Positions 1-10,974 of a stretch of 64,000 nucleotides of DNA are shown here, in pieces (the first letter of the stretch is position 1; each line of letters begins with the position of its first letter). Source of the stretch: Bryoerythrophyllum caledonicum (Eukaryota > Streptophyta > Bryopsida > Pottiales > Pottiaceae); contig OZ020514.1 of the NCBI GenBank assembly GCA_963971425.1, positions 40,895,158-40,959,157 of the forward strand, in the 5' to 3' direction. The position numbers were made by a program, and so were the translations under genes. Under the pieces are notes generated by a model. It saw only the letters and a list, made by a program, of their open reading frames with translations, was not told the origin of the DNA and ran no database searches.

Positions 1-85
1 CGGCTTGAAGTCTTGGTCCACCTCGTTAGAATCAAAGAGCTATTGAAGTATTGTCGTCTCCATCGCAATCTACATCCCTCACCAC
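1..85. repeat. direct repeat copy A (pair with 5098-5178)
   Basis: The first 85 bases match 5098-5178 with about 85-90% identity by eye, sharing the run CCACCTCGTTAGAATCA and the following TATTGAAGTATTG. The copy is cut by the window edge, so its true length is unknown. It marks two members of one repeat family 5.1 kb apart, each next to FCP1-like remains. Confidence 0.75.
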
Positions 86-1530
86 TACTCAAGTGAACAT
101 GGTGTCATAGATGGAGATGCTGATGAAGCAGATGGACGATCATTGAAGGTACTACGCTAGGCTGAAAGAGGAGAAGGAATTACAATAGCTAGAGCGCCAA
201 AATGGAGAATAAGCAGGAAAGATGAACATGTTGTAGGAACGTCATGTGAAAGTGCTCCACTTCTAGAGTGGCTTCCTTCGCCCATGCATATGTTGCTGCA
301 GCAGCCCTCCATCGCAGTGTGCTTAGGTGGAAGAGCTAACTCTTACTCAAGTACATCAAGTGTCTATGAGCCGTTGTCTAAGGAGCCACTTGTTGAACTA
401 CTAGCGGTACCATCGCCTCCAACCGAAGATGTTTATATGACATCCGCCAATGCAACTGCCTCGGAGTACTCGTTAGGTAGGGCTCTTAATGAATAGTTGT
501 TAATATATCTATTGTTTGTTATGCATTTTGTTGGTGTAAATACGCTTCTCCAAAAACCTTTGTATGGAATCGCTTAGGGATTTTATTTAGTACAATGCTG
601 TTCCTCTTTCAAATCCTACTTCCTTATTCCATTAACTTTTGTTTGAATGTTGGTTTTTGATCATTTCTTTGTTATTTAATCTTCATCTTGACTCGAGCTT
701 AATCCACTCCGTTCAGTACCTAAGATATGCCTGTAGTTGTATTCGTTGTAATGTCCCCTGCTGACGATCATGTTTTAATTATTGCCCATGCCCTATTCAG
801 CTCAACTTAAGTTGATTGTGCATGATATTATCTCTCTCATTACCTCACCACTTTAGACATAATACTCTACGTTCAAATTTTAGTTAGCTCAAACACAATC
901 AGCTTGAGTTGAGCTGAAATAGTCTACTCTATCCGTTTGAATTCCTTCTTATATGTGCATCCATTTATTATCTTCCTGAAGTTTTATCTGTTTGGATGAA
1001 TTATGAATGCATTGAGCCTTGAGGGAGATACCATCATGGATGCTACTTCTCACCGATTACGGGTTCTTCATGAAGGGCCCAATGTTCAGGATGTGCACCC
1101 TTCTGAAAGGTCCCTTCAATACTACATGCTTTGGTTTGTGCAGGGCACTTAGAAAGTACAATGATTTTTGTTCCATAGGTATGACTCTTCCTTGCACTTG
1201 TTGTGTTGATGGTCGTATTAAATTGCGTTGTTTGATTCAATGCTTTCTACCTTTAGATATTCGCAACTAGTGTTCATGGCAATCATTCATGCTTAGCAAG
1301 ACATTACACTCCTCTCTCTTTCCCATCTGCAACCAGCTGGTTAAGTTGTCGAAGGGCATTCATAGCTTGGTAGTTGGTGTTCCATGTACACCACCTAGAG
1401 TGTTTAAGCCTTCGTTGAACCTTGTGTTAGATAAGTGTGGTTTTCCCTTGATGAAATACATGTCTAGACTTTTTGAAGGTTCCGGTTTGTCTGTCTGTTT
1501 GTCAGTCACAAAATCCTGAATCACCAATTC
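86..1530. other. no gene recognised
   Basis: Apart from the fold-back element at 795-920 I see no supportable gene here. A 70-codon open stretch at 284-496 has no recognisable domain; it and the preceding 200 bases look like decayed coding sequence broken in all frames. Confidence 0.5.
795..920. repeat. 126-bp fold-back element
   Basis: The arm at 795-820 (ATTCAGCTCAACTTAAGTTG and on) is the near-perfect reverse complement of the arm at 894-920. Each arm is itself partly palindromic and resembles the AGCTC..GAGCT palindromes found elsewhere in the window. It could form a hairpin of about 26 bp stem with a 73-base loop. A single relic of the same motif lies at 3876-3899. Confidence 0.6.
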
Positions 1531-2260
1531 TTGAATGTGATACTGTGCGTATGTGAAGAATTTTGCCTGAAGCCCTTCACACTCAAGTTCAATCGGGACT
1601 GTTTGCCGCACTCAGCAACCATTCCGACCAAAGTCCAGCCTAGACGTGTGTATGTGCATCTGGGGTGCTCAATATTTTTTGAAGTTGTTTCTAAGTTTGC
1701 AACCATAACGGTTTAGATTTCAATGAAAGTCAACACCGCAGGAAATTGAGTACTACTTAAATAATAATTGGTGTGAAGTTCGATGAAAGTAAGCATTGGG
1801 GTAATCACGACAACTACAACGGACAACGTATCTCAGTTCTTGAAGATGAAGAACTTATATAAGGTAATATTCTTGAAGACGCTGTCGACGGACCTTTTTC
1901 TAAAGTATGTTGGATCCTTTACAAAGGACAACACTATCATCATAGATGACAGCCCTATCAAGCACATCCTCAACGATGCGGAGAATGTGCTTCTTCCTGA
2001 TAGGTGGTCCTACTAAGGGGATGGTTGCAACAATAGGTTAATCCTCGATGTCTTATTCCCCTGGCTCCACCAGTGGCACAATAGTGTAGAGTTAGGGCTG
2101 CAATCCTTTCAACAGGAGAATTCCTTAGGTCATTCTTTGCTTTTCTCGGAAGTGTACAGCTTCGAGTACTTGGAGATTATGGCCGCAATTAGGGTATCCA
2201 AAGCTCTCACATATCAGAGTTTTCCTGAAAGTCACCAAAATACATTGGATATGTACCCCA
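1531..2260 (+). pseudogene. FCP1/NIF-type phosphatase-like remnant, copy 1
   Basis: Two open pieces, 1531-1716 and 1783-2016, resemble the catalytic domain of the FCP1/NLI-interacting-factor phosphatases (HAD superfamily), which remove phosphate from proteins such as the RNA polymerase II tail. The first piece has PTKVQPRRVYVHLG followed by SKFATITV, matching the stretch PTKVGPTLVRVRPS..SKFAIITI of the better copy at 6715-7381. The second has IIIDDSPIKHILND, the acidic DDS motif III of the family. The N-terminal DxD-type motif is not recognisable here, and the pieces are not in one open frame, so this is a decayed copy. The match to copy 2 is the main support. The MITE at 2216-2545 overlaps its last bases. 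Confidence 0.55.
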
Positions 2261-2545
2261 AATCTTAGGGTTTTATGTTAGTAACCGGGACCACATGGTG
2301 TCTTGCCTTGGGAAAGGTTTGGGGAACTAATGGTAAATCCTCTGAGAACTTAGGGTACTATGGGGGAGCTTTAGCTTGCATGGGGTAGGGCCCAAGAACA
2401 TTGATTGTAAAGCGTTTCATTGGTGCAGAAAAAGGCGATATGAAATTTCCTCATGCTTTTTTTTTTTCTGTTTATACATCTCATACTCTCTGGCACCATA
2501 TTCCTCCTGACTTGCCCATTCGGGAGGCACTTTCAGGAAAACTCT
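2216..2545. mobile_element. 330-bp MITE with 17-bp perfect terminal inverted repeats
   Basis: AGAGTTTTCCTGAAAGT at 2216-2232 is repeated exactly in reverse complement at 2529-2545. The bases immediately outside are ATC on both sides (2213-2215 and 2546-2548), which fits a 3-bp target duplication. It has no coding capacity, so it is a non-autonomous DNA transposon. The superfamily is uncertain: 3-bp duplications occur in PIF/Harbinger and CACTA, but the termini match neither canonical end. Confidence 0.65.
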
Positions 2546-3128
2546 ATCATGTTTGTTCAAACATTCAGAATTAGAGAAACCCGTCGTATAATATTATCGT
2601 AGTAGATACCTTGTAATCTATGTGGCAGTTGCCAAATTTTGAATATCTAATTTGAAATTTGCCATTGATTCTCTGCTTGCGTTTTAGTGTAGAGATTTAA
2701 TTATACTTTCTTTAGGGTAATTATTGTGCCCCCTCCGTGGATTCTATTTTTAAGTGTGAGAATTGTGGACTTTCTAATCAAAGTAAAAATAATAATATAC
2801 ACGGCTGCAACAAGTCATTTCACAATGGACTACTTGACAACTCAAGCCCATGAAGGTGAAGTGAACAGCCAACTAGCTTAAACTTGTACCAAAACTTCTC
2901 CTCTTCGACCTCGTCGCATCTTGGGGTCCCCTGGTCTTGATAAGGGACATGCAAATGGAGGCCAAACAATTTTCATGCCCTTGAGGGACCTCGTCTCCTA
3001 TGCATTGTAGCATGGTTTGTCTCTCTTGTATTCTCAATGGATTGCCTCTTTGTTACAGTATGCACGTAATCAGTTTAAATAGAGCTGAATATGCTGAATT
3101 CCAAGTACTCATTTTTTTTGTGCTCTAG

Positions 3129-3755
3129 GATCGGACTCTGCGATCTGTTGTTGTTGTTGTATCACCTTCTTCAAAGGAGCTCTCTAAACAGAGTACAAGC
3201 CTGCTGTTTAGTACGTGTAAGCCTGCTGCAAGCTTAGAGAAAGTGAGGAGCAAGCTCGTTTCTTTGAGCGGAATAGCATGTAGTACTCCCAAGGTTGATT
3301 CCATTTCTTAACCTTCTTTAGGTGAACTATTTTCTCTTCAAATTTAGCTTTGCCAGAGCTGATTTTTTGCATTTCTGCATAATTTCTTGTTTTTTTAACA
3401 CCATGATTGTGCTATCGACTCCTGCACGTAAATTCCATTCAATTTTTTTGCAATTTCTAGGATGAGATAGCTTCTTTCCATAATTAGCTCGGTTTCAGTT
3501 GTTTTTCAATTCAATTTTTGTTAGGTGCCTGAACCAAATGTACAGCATGGAAGTCCGTCCTCAAGTGCACTGTTTGCTAGCCCTGGTGCAATTTTAGCAT
3601 TGGAATCTTGTCTCCTGTCCATGAAGCATGGTGCAAACGTCAAGCCCAAGCGTAATGGTCGTTGCCGCCACTCGTTTCTTCTTGAGCTTGTTGTCACTCC
3701 AAAACAAGAGATGCAACGCCAGCAATTTCAGGAACTTGTACGTGCCATATATTAG
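3129..3755 (+). CDS. two exon-like open segments, unknown protein
   Basis: A segment at about 3129-3294 begins after a CTAG acceptor and reads without stops (RSVVVVVSPSSKELSKQ and on, Ser/Lys-rich). It ends at AAG followed by GTTGATT, a weak donor. A second open segment at 3525-3755 follows a TTTTTGTTAG acceptor and continues in phase with VPEPNVQHGSPSSSALFASP, ending at TAG. Together they read as about 130 residues of low-complexity, probably nuclear protein. No domain is recognised. The pair could be an exon pair of a decayed transposon gene; the Ser-rich composition is the only functional hint. Confidence 0.3.
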
Positions 3756-4830
3756 TTACAGCTGTAAGGACGAACTTTATTGAGAAACGGACAAGTTAAA
3801 GAATGCAAATGATAATGAGGTGAAGAAGAAAAATAGACTTCTGTTTCAATGATGGTAGCAATTGTGGCGTACAGGTGGAAATCAGCTCAACTTGAGCCGA
3901 ATGTGGCTTGATTAGGAATGTGATGTATATATTTTTAGTTGTACCAGAGGATAAGACTTGTAATTTATATGGATTTGTCTTAAGATATTTAAAAAAATGA
4001 TTGCAATAATAGAATATTTATATTTCCTTCTCCAATGTTGGTGTCATTTGCGAATTCAACTCCTTAAATAAGAAATACTGCATTTTACCTCCATTCTATT
4101 CATGTTTTGATTCTAAGATAGAAGTATACTATGTCCTATCCATTTCTTACAATATGTCAAGTATGTAAACTTTATTATCAACACACCCTTTGTAAAATCT
4201 TTAATGAACTGCAACCGCCTACTGAGAAAATCGTGGCCGTGGGAATGTTTAGGTGAACTCAATATATCTTAGATTTGGTGTTGATCTCTTGGACTTGTGC
4301 AAATAAGACATGTAAATGTTTTCATTAACAATGCACATTTCTACTTGGTAAATCTGTGTACTAAACAATATTTGTTGTATACACAATGGGCTAGGGCATG
4401 AAAAATTAGGTTTTCATGGGTTTCAAGGCAAAAGAAGTTTTTATAAACACCGTATAGGCCCACCTAATTTTCATATGATTTATAAAGATGTCAAAACAAA
4501 GTTTTGGCAATAATCAGCATTCTCCCCAATTTTTATTTCATCTTTAAAATAGCCCACTTTCTTTTATTACAAGTGAGTCGAAGTTGCCGATTGATTTTTT
4601 TTAATTGAAAGTCCATCGACATTATCCTATAAAATCTACTCAAATTTTCATAGATCTATTCAGACTAAATTATTAAAAAGTTCATATGTACAAATTTTGG
4701 ATTTGTAACAAGTATATAGTCATATACAAATATACCTCTATTGTTCAAACCATTGAGCGGCGTTACAAAACGTTTGTGCAAATGGAACGGTATGAAAGTC
4801 TAAAATAACATTTTCGAATTGGTTAACCAG
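3756..4830. other. AT-rich, no gene recognised
   Basis: Long A/T-rich stretch with no usable open frame. The only motif noted is a worn AGCTCAACTTGAGC palindrome at 3876-3899. Confidence 0.5.
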
Positions 4831-5097
4831 AACCAGATCTATGCTGCACTTGTCACGCAAAGGAATGCTCAAGGCTCTCTGAATCACCTCCTTGAGAAGT
4901 GATTATATCATGAAGAGGAGGAGTGGCAGATGGCCCTTTTTGTGGCAAATGCAGAGGCAGTTGCTACTAATGACATGTCTCACAAAGCTCCATCTTGTGA
5001 GGATCTAAAGGTGTAGATGTCGACCAAGGCCTAGAAGAAGGCAAGGTACAACACTCTCCTATTGATGAGACATTTGACGATGATAAGCTTCCATTAT
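4831..5097 (+). pseudogene. decayed coding stretch, unknown
   Basis: The plus frame reads RNAQGSLNHLLEK, a stop, then a 37-codon acidic run EEEEWQMALFVANAEAV and on, followed by more stops. It looks like an old coding exon, with Glu-rich helical composition. No family is recognised. It runs directly into direct-repeat copy B. Confidence 0.25.
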
Positions 5098-5178
5098 TGG
5101 CTTAAAGTCGTACTCCACCTCGTTAGAATCATAAAGCTATTGAAGTATTGTTGTCTCCATTGCAATCTATGTCCCATC
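5098..5178. repeat. direct repeat copy B (pair with 1-85)
   Basis: Partner of the repeat at the window start, same orientation. Differences are single substitutions and one or two small shifts, so the two are old but clearly related copies. Confidence 0.75.
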
Positions 5179-5553
5179 CCATTGTTTGTTGCTAATGAAT
5201 AGCTTATAGAACACATTGCGTTATTGCTACATGGTATTCTTGGTTGCTTATGTATGAAGAAAATACCATATTGTTTATATTGGGAGATTTCCATGACTTT
5301 GAAGATATATGATCTTTGAAATATCAATATATATAGACATTTGTAGGTGCAAAGCATAAAGACAATGTACCAAGAATACTATATTTCATTCCATGGACGG
5401 ACCAAATTAGCCGAATGTCCAAAAAATTGGTAACGGTAAAAGAAGCATATACCATTAATCCAAGCTTTATGTAAAACTTTATATAAGAAAGTCACGAACA
5501 ACACTCATTTATCCCGAGGCAAAACACAATCGTCCTATCACTAATTAAATTGT

Positions 5554-6386
5554 CTAGGGAGTTCCTCCATAAGCCTCTATATGCGTCTTCAAAAAAGCCC
5601 TTTGATGTTGCCTAATCCATGTTGTGCCATTCTCTTCCATTAATGGACTGTCTAAAAGACGCTGCAAACCCCACCTATGCACCTCGTCAATGTCTGAATT
5701 GGGCAACGAGTGGCGGCGGGTGGGAGCTGAAGGAGAGCATTTGTTTCCAATAGTATGTTCTGAGAGAATGCGGGGGTGGAGACGTTTCTCAAATGGTTCC
5801 TGCACAATAGGTGCCACATAAAATCCAAACAAACATGCTATAGGTCGAATACTCCTACACGACATACATGAAAACTGTATCATTAAGATCCATCCAAATG
5901 CACTTTAGGTCGAATGGAGCAAAATGCTGAAGGGTACATTCACAGAGTACATTTACCATCCATCGAAATAAAAATGAGCTCGAAGGAAGCTAAATTACAT
6001 GAGTGTAATGCAGCTCAACAACAAACCAAGATTGCCTAGGCAAGAACGACTCAATAGTTCAATAACTAGGAGGTGAGCATAAAACGCACCGTAAGCGGGC
6101 ATGTATAAGTAGCATCCCTTAAACCGTCATAAAGAATACGCTTTGCAGGAGTACAATTATCCGGATTCAGACGCGGAGACCCTCGAATTGAACGAGGCCA
6201 CTGTGGCGAAGGGGAGTTAGTTCTATCATGAATAAGCTCCTGCGTAATAGGGCTTTCAACAACTCTGTCGTCCCCTGCCATGGTCGAATAATCCAATATT
6301 GACTGCGCAATTGCTGTAGAGTGCAACAAAAGCCCTTTACTCCAAAGGGAAAGAGCGAACTCCTTTGGGCCCAGCAAGGAATCCAC
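5554..6386 (-). pseudogene. two exon-like segments, unknown, downstream of FCP1-like copy 2
   Basis: Minus-strand segments 6066-6386 (106 codons, VDSLLGPKEFALSLWSKGLL region) and 5554-5883 (109 codons, ending HIEAYGGTP) stay open and have protein-like composition. They lie downstream of, and on the same strand as, the FCP1-like copy at 6715-7381, so they may be later exons of the same gene. No domain is recognised. A possible donor near 6070 (ACG followed by GTGCGT) is weak. This could equally be chance open sequence in a transposon. Confidence 0.3.
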
Positions 6387-6714
6387 GGACGCCCGACAAT
6401 CACAGTCTTGTAGAATTTTTAACCAAAGTGACGCTCACATACCTTAGAACAATAGATGAAAATTCCAATTATTCAAAACATGATGACATTCCATCAGCAG
6501 TAGATATCCAATCGGCACAACAAACAAAGTCGTGAAACATCTCAATTTGTATTATCCAAAAATATATATACACCAAAAATGATCCAACAAATTTTACAAA
6601 ATGGAGCTGTAGTCAATCGATACAATTTAGCTCTATCCAACCTAAAGTGTAATAGAGATCTAAGCGTTCCCAATGGCATTAAGAGCGGAGATTCTGAGAC
6701 GCTTGAATTGCTAT

Positions 6715-7381
6715 CTAGATAATTGCAGACAAACCACATGTCTTCTGATCATTATAGAACATCTCCCGGCCTAAGGGATGTTCGGCCCGGTACCGTGCTA
6801 GACCACCCGGAAACAGATGAAGGTCAGAGAGGTATGGCAGCGATTCCTCTTGCAGTACCGAATCCTCTCTTGCGCCATCATGTTTGTGCGACCATGATGG
6901 AAGAAGAAAGACGTTCTCGGGCAAATTGAGCATGTGCTTAATCAGGCTATCGTCAATGACAAGCGTATTCGCCGGAGTATACTCACGACCCAACATATTG
7001 AAGAGATGGTTCAATAATGTCTTCAAGAAGATGTCCTTCTGAGTGCCAAATTCCTTCATGTAGATTGTTCTGGTACCGACTCTATGCTCGGGAATCCTAT
7101 CGCAATTCTCGATACCAATGATCGTGAGAGGGTACGAAGGACACTGCTGAAAAAGATATTTACATAGATGTCATCATCAAACTCGAGATCGTAATGATGG
7201 CAAACTTAGACAACTTCGTGAGGAATTCAGCACAACTTGGGCGCACTCTTACTAGTGTAGGGCCTACTTTGGTCGGCAGCGAAGCCAAGTGTATGGACAA
7301 GTCAGAGTTCGTGAATCCCCTCGCCTGCCACGCAGGCTCATAAGTGCATAGAATCCCATTGAGGTCGAGCACAACATTCAA
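6715..7381 (-). pseudogene. FCP1/NIF-type phosphatase-like remnant, copy 2
   Basis: The minus strand holds the better of two FCP1-like copies. Segment 7160-7381 begins MNVVLDLNGILCTYEP, which fits HAD motif I of FCP1/NIF phosphatases (hydrophobic strand then DxDGT/DLN), followed by VRVRPSCAEFLTKLSKFAIITI. Segment 6715-7059 carries VIDDSLIKHMLN, the family's DDSP-like motif III, then an NVFLLPSW stretch. Between them the frame changes, so it is probably broken. The second aspartate of the catalytic DxD is Asn here (DLN), a variant that would be expected to weaken a phosphatase. An acidic N-terminal exon probably lies at 7603-7888. The class acts on phosphoserine in nuclear or membrane proteins. 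Confidence 0.6.
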
Positions 7382-7602
7382 CCACCTGCCCTAGAAATCT
7401 GATAGGACTCTAGGTATTTCTTCTAGATTATTGGCACCACGTATTGATACCTTGCAGACCTGGTTCAAAAATGCCAGGAGAATGAACAATATTACTACAG
7501 ATCCACCAACAATGACGGGTTCACAAAACGTAGAACGAAAGAGGCAAAGGGGGGTGGGCATCATGGGGAAAGTGGAGTGTGAGAAGTATTAGAAGAATAC
7601 CT

Positions 7603-7888
7603 TGAGAACTTCATCATCTTGTAGGAATTCGTCTCGGACCCCCATTGATCCGAATGAACCCTACATGTTGCCAAGGGTTTCCAAGGGTCCCTCAAACATT
7701 TGGGCGCCCGGCTTCGGGACAAGAAGAGGTGGCTCCGAGATAGCAGAATTAAGATTGACGTCTTCTACAAGCACAACCAAAGCTTGGACGACCTCTTCTA
7801 CGATTGGGGGTGCAGTTTGGACGACCTTTTCTATGACTAGGTGAACGAGCAGGTCATCACCAAAACTTAAATTTGGAAAATTCAACAA
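7603..7888 (-). pseudogene. acidic exon upstream of FCP1-like copy 2
   Basis: A minus-strand segment reads MLNFPNLSFGDDLLVHLVIE, a Val/Glu-rich stretch, then SEPPLLVPKPGAQMFEGP, one in-frame TAG at 7658-7660, then GSFGSMGVRDEFLQDDEVLK up to AAG followed by GTATTC, a usable donor. It precedes and shares strand with the FCP1-like domain, so it is likely the N-terminal exon. The TAG replaces what could have been CAG. Confidence 0.35.
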
Positions 7889-7950
7889 TTTTAACTATGA
7901 GCTGATGAACACAAAGGACAATGATACAAGGCAGAGTCGTCAGATGTCAA

Positions 7951-7978
7951 GCAGTTTAGCTCGAGTCAAGCTGCAGTG
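7951..7978. repeat. single AGCTCGAG-type palindrome
   Basis: GCAGTTTAGCTCGAGTCAAG followed by CTGCAGTG. One dispersed copy of the palindrome family, lying 3' of the minus-strand gene that ends at 8176. Confidence 0.7.
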
Positions 7979-8175
7979 CTCGCTGAGCATGGTAATATTA
8001 AAAAAAAATGGGAGTACAAAATTGGACATTTACAAAATGTTCAGTCTCTATACAATCGTAACTACATTACACTAACCTAACAATGAGTTGGGGACATCTT
8101 TGACAGATATGAACTAAGCGGGCGACTTCGGAGGGGAAGAGGGGGGTTCGACGAGGGTGGAGGAACACAAAGCAA

Positions 8176-9033
8176 TTAAGCTTCGATGGAGACAAGGGAG
8201 GAACCAGCCGAAGACGACAGCCGTGAACCGTGGGACTGACTCCCAATCCCTTTATCCACTAAGAGGAAAGGCTGGGAGATCGTAGCATTAACTACAGGTG
8301 GTGTAGTGGCGACAGTAGGGAAGTTAGCCGCCATGAATCTCCCCAGCAAGAGTATCATGTTGGCATGCCTCTGCTCTAGGTCCTTCTTCATTTCTTTGTC
8401 GCGCCTCAGCTGCAGGCTCCTCAGCTCCTCGTCACGCTCTGCCAGCCGCTGCTCCATCAACCTCCGTTGGGTGGCCTTCTCTTCAAGCTTCTTCTGGAGG
8501 GTGATCAACTTGCTATCGTCGCGAGCGATGCTCTCCAAAGCCAATAGAGAGCGGCCGCTCGCGCTGGCGACCTTCCTCATCTTGGCTACAGGTTGAGCGG
8601 ATGGCCCGCCCAAGGTGGGCATTGAATGAGGCCTGTCCGAAATATTGAGCGAATCCAACTCCGGGGACTCGAGTCGCTGCCGCGAGGTACCAATTGTGTC
8701 CACTGCTTTAGATTGAGTGGCACAGTGAAACTCCGGCAGAGTGGCGTCGTCAAAGTCGTTAAGGGATTCATCGTCCGCATTGGCCATGCTCGAGCTTAGG
8801 CACTCATCCAGGGAGCTCGGGTCTACATCCTCCTCCTCCTCAACGAGGTCAACACTTGCTTTTCCCTTCCCCTTGGCAACAACTTTGCTAAGCTCCAGGA
8901 AGACCTTCTTGTTGACGTGATATCCACCGAGGGCGAAATCGGCTCGCTTCAGCGTCAATACAACCTCTGCGGCTTCGTCGAAGTTCGTCTCATTGGAGTC
9001 GTGCGAGATGCAGAATGCCTCCAAATCTAACAT
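8176..9033 (-). CDS. coiled-coil protein or 3' exon, unknown function
   Basis: An uninterrupted 285-codon minus-strand frame. The first 60 residues are mixed; an acidic run follows (about residues 65-100, EEEEDVDPSS), then a Ser-rich linker. Residues about 165-225 form a strongly charged coiled coil rich in Lys/Glu/Arg (LQKKLEEKATQRRLMEQRLA and on). The tail is Ser/Thr-rich. The ATG at 9033 sits within ATGTTAG, a possible acceptor, so this may be the last exon of the larger gene at 9290-12588 rather than a free gene. There is no DNA-binding or catalytic motif. The composition suggests a nuclear, self-associating protein; many plant transposon accessory proteins look like this. It is the only fully open part of the 8-12.6 kb gene region. 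Confidence 0.5.
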   Translation of the reverse strand: MLDLEAFCISHDSNETNFDEAAEVVLTLKRADFALGGYHVNKKVFLELSKVVAKGKGKASVDLVEEEEDVDPSSLDECLSSSMANADDESLNDFDDATLPEFHCATQSKAVDTIGTSRQRLESPELDSLNISDRPHSMPTLGGPSAQPVAKMRKVASASGRSLLALESIARDDSKLITLQKKLEEKATQRRLMEQRLAERDEELRSLQLRRDKEMKKDLEQRHANMILLLGRFMAANFPTVATTPPVVNATISQPFLLVDKGIGSQSHGSRLSSSAGSSLVSIEA

Positions 9034-9180
9034 TTGTATACGAATGGATTAGACAAGTTACACTTTACGTCAAATCAAGTAAATGTAAAGGCATACAGAT
9101 ACCACACCTCAACTATTGAAAACTCAAGGGATACAATGAGATTGTTGACTGCTATACAAAAGCATGCAAGTCTAAGCCGA

Positions 9181-9207
9181 CACTTTAGCTCGACTCGAGC
9201 TAAACTG
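9181..9207. repeat. single AGCTCGAG-type palindrome
   Basis: CACTTTAGCTCGACTCGAGC then TAAACTG. It lies between open segments of the minus-strand gene, in what looks like an intron. Confidence 0.8.
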
Positions 9208-10665
9208 CAGGTGAACTTACCACGCTTGCAGAATGTAATTTTGTCCCACCGAACAATTGGACAACTACCTCCCCCCTCTCTCAAAAGAGTTCTAGGACCT
9301 TAATGAAGAACTCCATCCTGAGCTCGTTCATGTTCATTGTGTACGCCAACTTGTTGTACTTGCGAAGCTTTGTGTGCAGCACATGCTCTGGAGCTGCGTA
9401 GGTCTTTCTCACGGCTGGAATCTTCGTGAGCTCTTTCTTGAAGAGGAAGATGAGGCCAATAGGGTCCAGAGCATTGTTGCTCTTTGGGGCAAATCCCCCC
9501 AAGCGCTCGTTTCCGGAGGGAATGTACGTCAACTGCAGTACATTGTACACATGGCACAACGATGGGCCCTCTGCAATTGCCTTCACTAAAAGAAGGGACT
9601 GTGCGTCGCCGCAAATGAAGAGCCAGGCTGGAAGGTCGGTGAGTAAGGGCTACCCTTTCAATGCAAACATTGTCATGAACTCATTGAAGAACGGCTTGTC
9701 CAACGACAACCTTGCCTTTCCAGAGAAATCAAGGAAGTTCCAGAAGTCGATGATCCCGAGCTTCACGTTGCAGCCTAGGTTGCACTAGGAATCCGAGGGC
9801 CATGTCCCGAGCAAATTTGTTTGCGCCTTATACGAACGATAGTGCAAGGCCCCTTGTGGTGGAACGTACTGCGACCATACATGGAAGAAGACTTTGAAAA
9901 ACTCCTTTGCATACGGAGAGAGATCTTTACATTTGCAGTTGCGATACTGGGTCTGCCTCGTGTCGGCGTAGTACAAATCCGGAAGACCTCAATCCAAGAG
10001 GGCACGCTTTGAAGCCTTGCTGACGTTGTAGTCCTTCTTGAACTTCTGCCAGTTGGACCAATTGTACGCTTCAGCGCTGTTGAAGAAGCCCAGCTCCGGC
10101 TTCATAACTTGAAGCTCTATTCGAGCGACCTCCTTCCTCTTCCTCCGATCGACCCTGTCTAGGGCGGTGTAGCAATCCTTGAGCACAGAAGTCGGCTGCT
10201 TCACAACCACCTCAGGGTAAGGTAGTTTTTGCTATGGCCTCGATCGATTAAGAATGTGCTTACACATTTTTGCGTGATCAGCCTTGATCATGTTGCCGAG
10301 AAACTTGAAGAACTCAAGCAACAACATCCCATCCTACTCCGGGACCCAAGACTTGGCGTCCATGAACTTCACCATCGGCATCAATTTTGAATCGTCGTCC
10401 ATAAGGTCGCCGTGCGCCGCCAAAGAGATGACCTTGTCCCAGAGCTTGAAGGTATCTTCTAACGCGGTGATGATCTTCACCTCGTTTGTAAGCGAGAGCC
10501 CCTTTGCCATTCGGGCTTTCTTGAGCTCTGCCTAGCTCTTCGCAACGTTGATCATTGCAAAGCGATCACAAACCGCGTTTAAAAATGGTTGTACATAACC
10601 GAAACATGGTTGAATAAGTTTATCATTATAGTATAATGAGTATGAAGTCAAGCAAAACCCGATAA

Positions 10666-10695
10666 GTGCAAGTTAGCTCTAGTCGAGCTAACGTG
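10666..10695. repeat. single AGCTCGAG-type palindrome
   Basis: GTGCAAGTTAGCTCTAGTCG then AGCTAACGTG. It lies in a probable intron of the minus-strand gene (donor at 10818). Confidence 0.75.
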
Positions 10696-10763
10696 CAACC
10701 AGAGAATATACAATGTAATAGATTCGAATGAGAATCCAACACTATACAGATATGTTGCATACT

Positions 10764-10793
10764 TGCACGTAAGCTCGAGTCGAGCTAACGTGC
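10764..10793. repeat. single AGCTCGAG-type palindrome
   Basis: TGCACGTAAGCTCGAGTCGA then GCTAACGTGC. The arms GCACGT and ACGTGC match each other and differ from the CACTTTAG arms of other copies. Same probable intron as 10666-10695. Confidence 0.8.
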
Positions 10794-10974
10794 CTGAGTT
10801 TGATTTGAAAATCTTACCTCGTAATTCATGTCATTTGCAAAATCCACTACTGTTCTTCACCTTGACCTATGAGATCTGCAAGCCCCGGCAAAGTGCTTTG
10901 GCATTGGTCTCCCTGCGTGGATCTTCAAAGCCGGAGATCCAAAAATATTGGTTGTCCATGTTGACGTGAATTGG

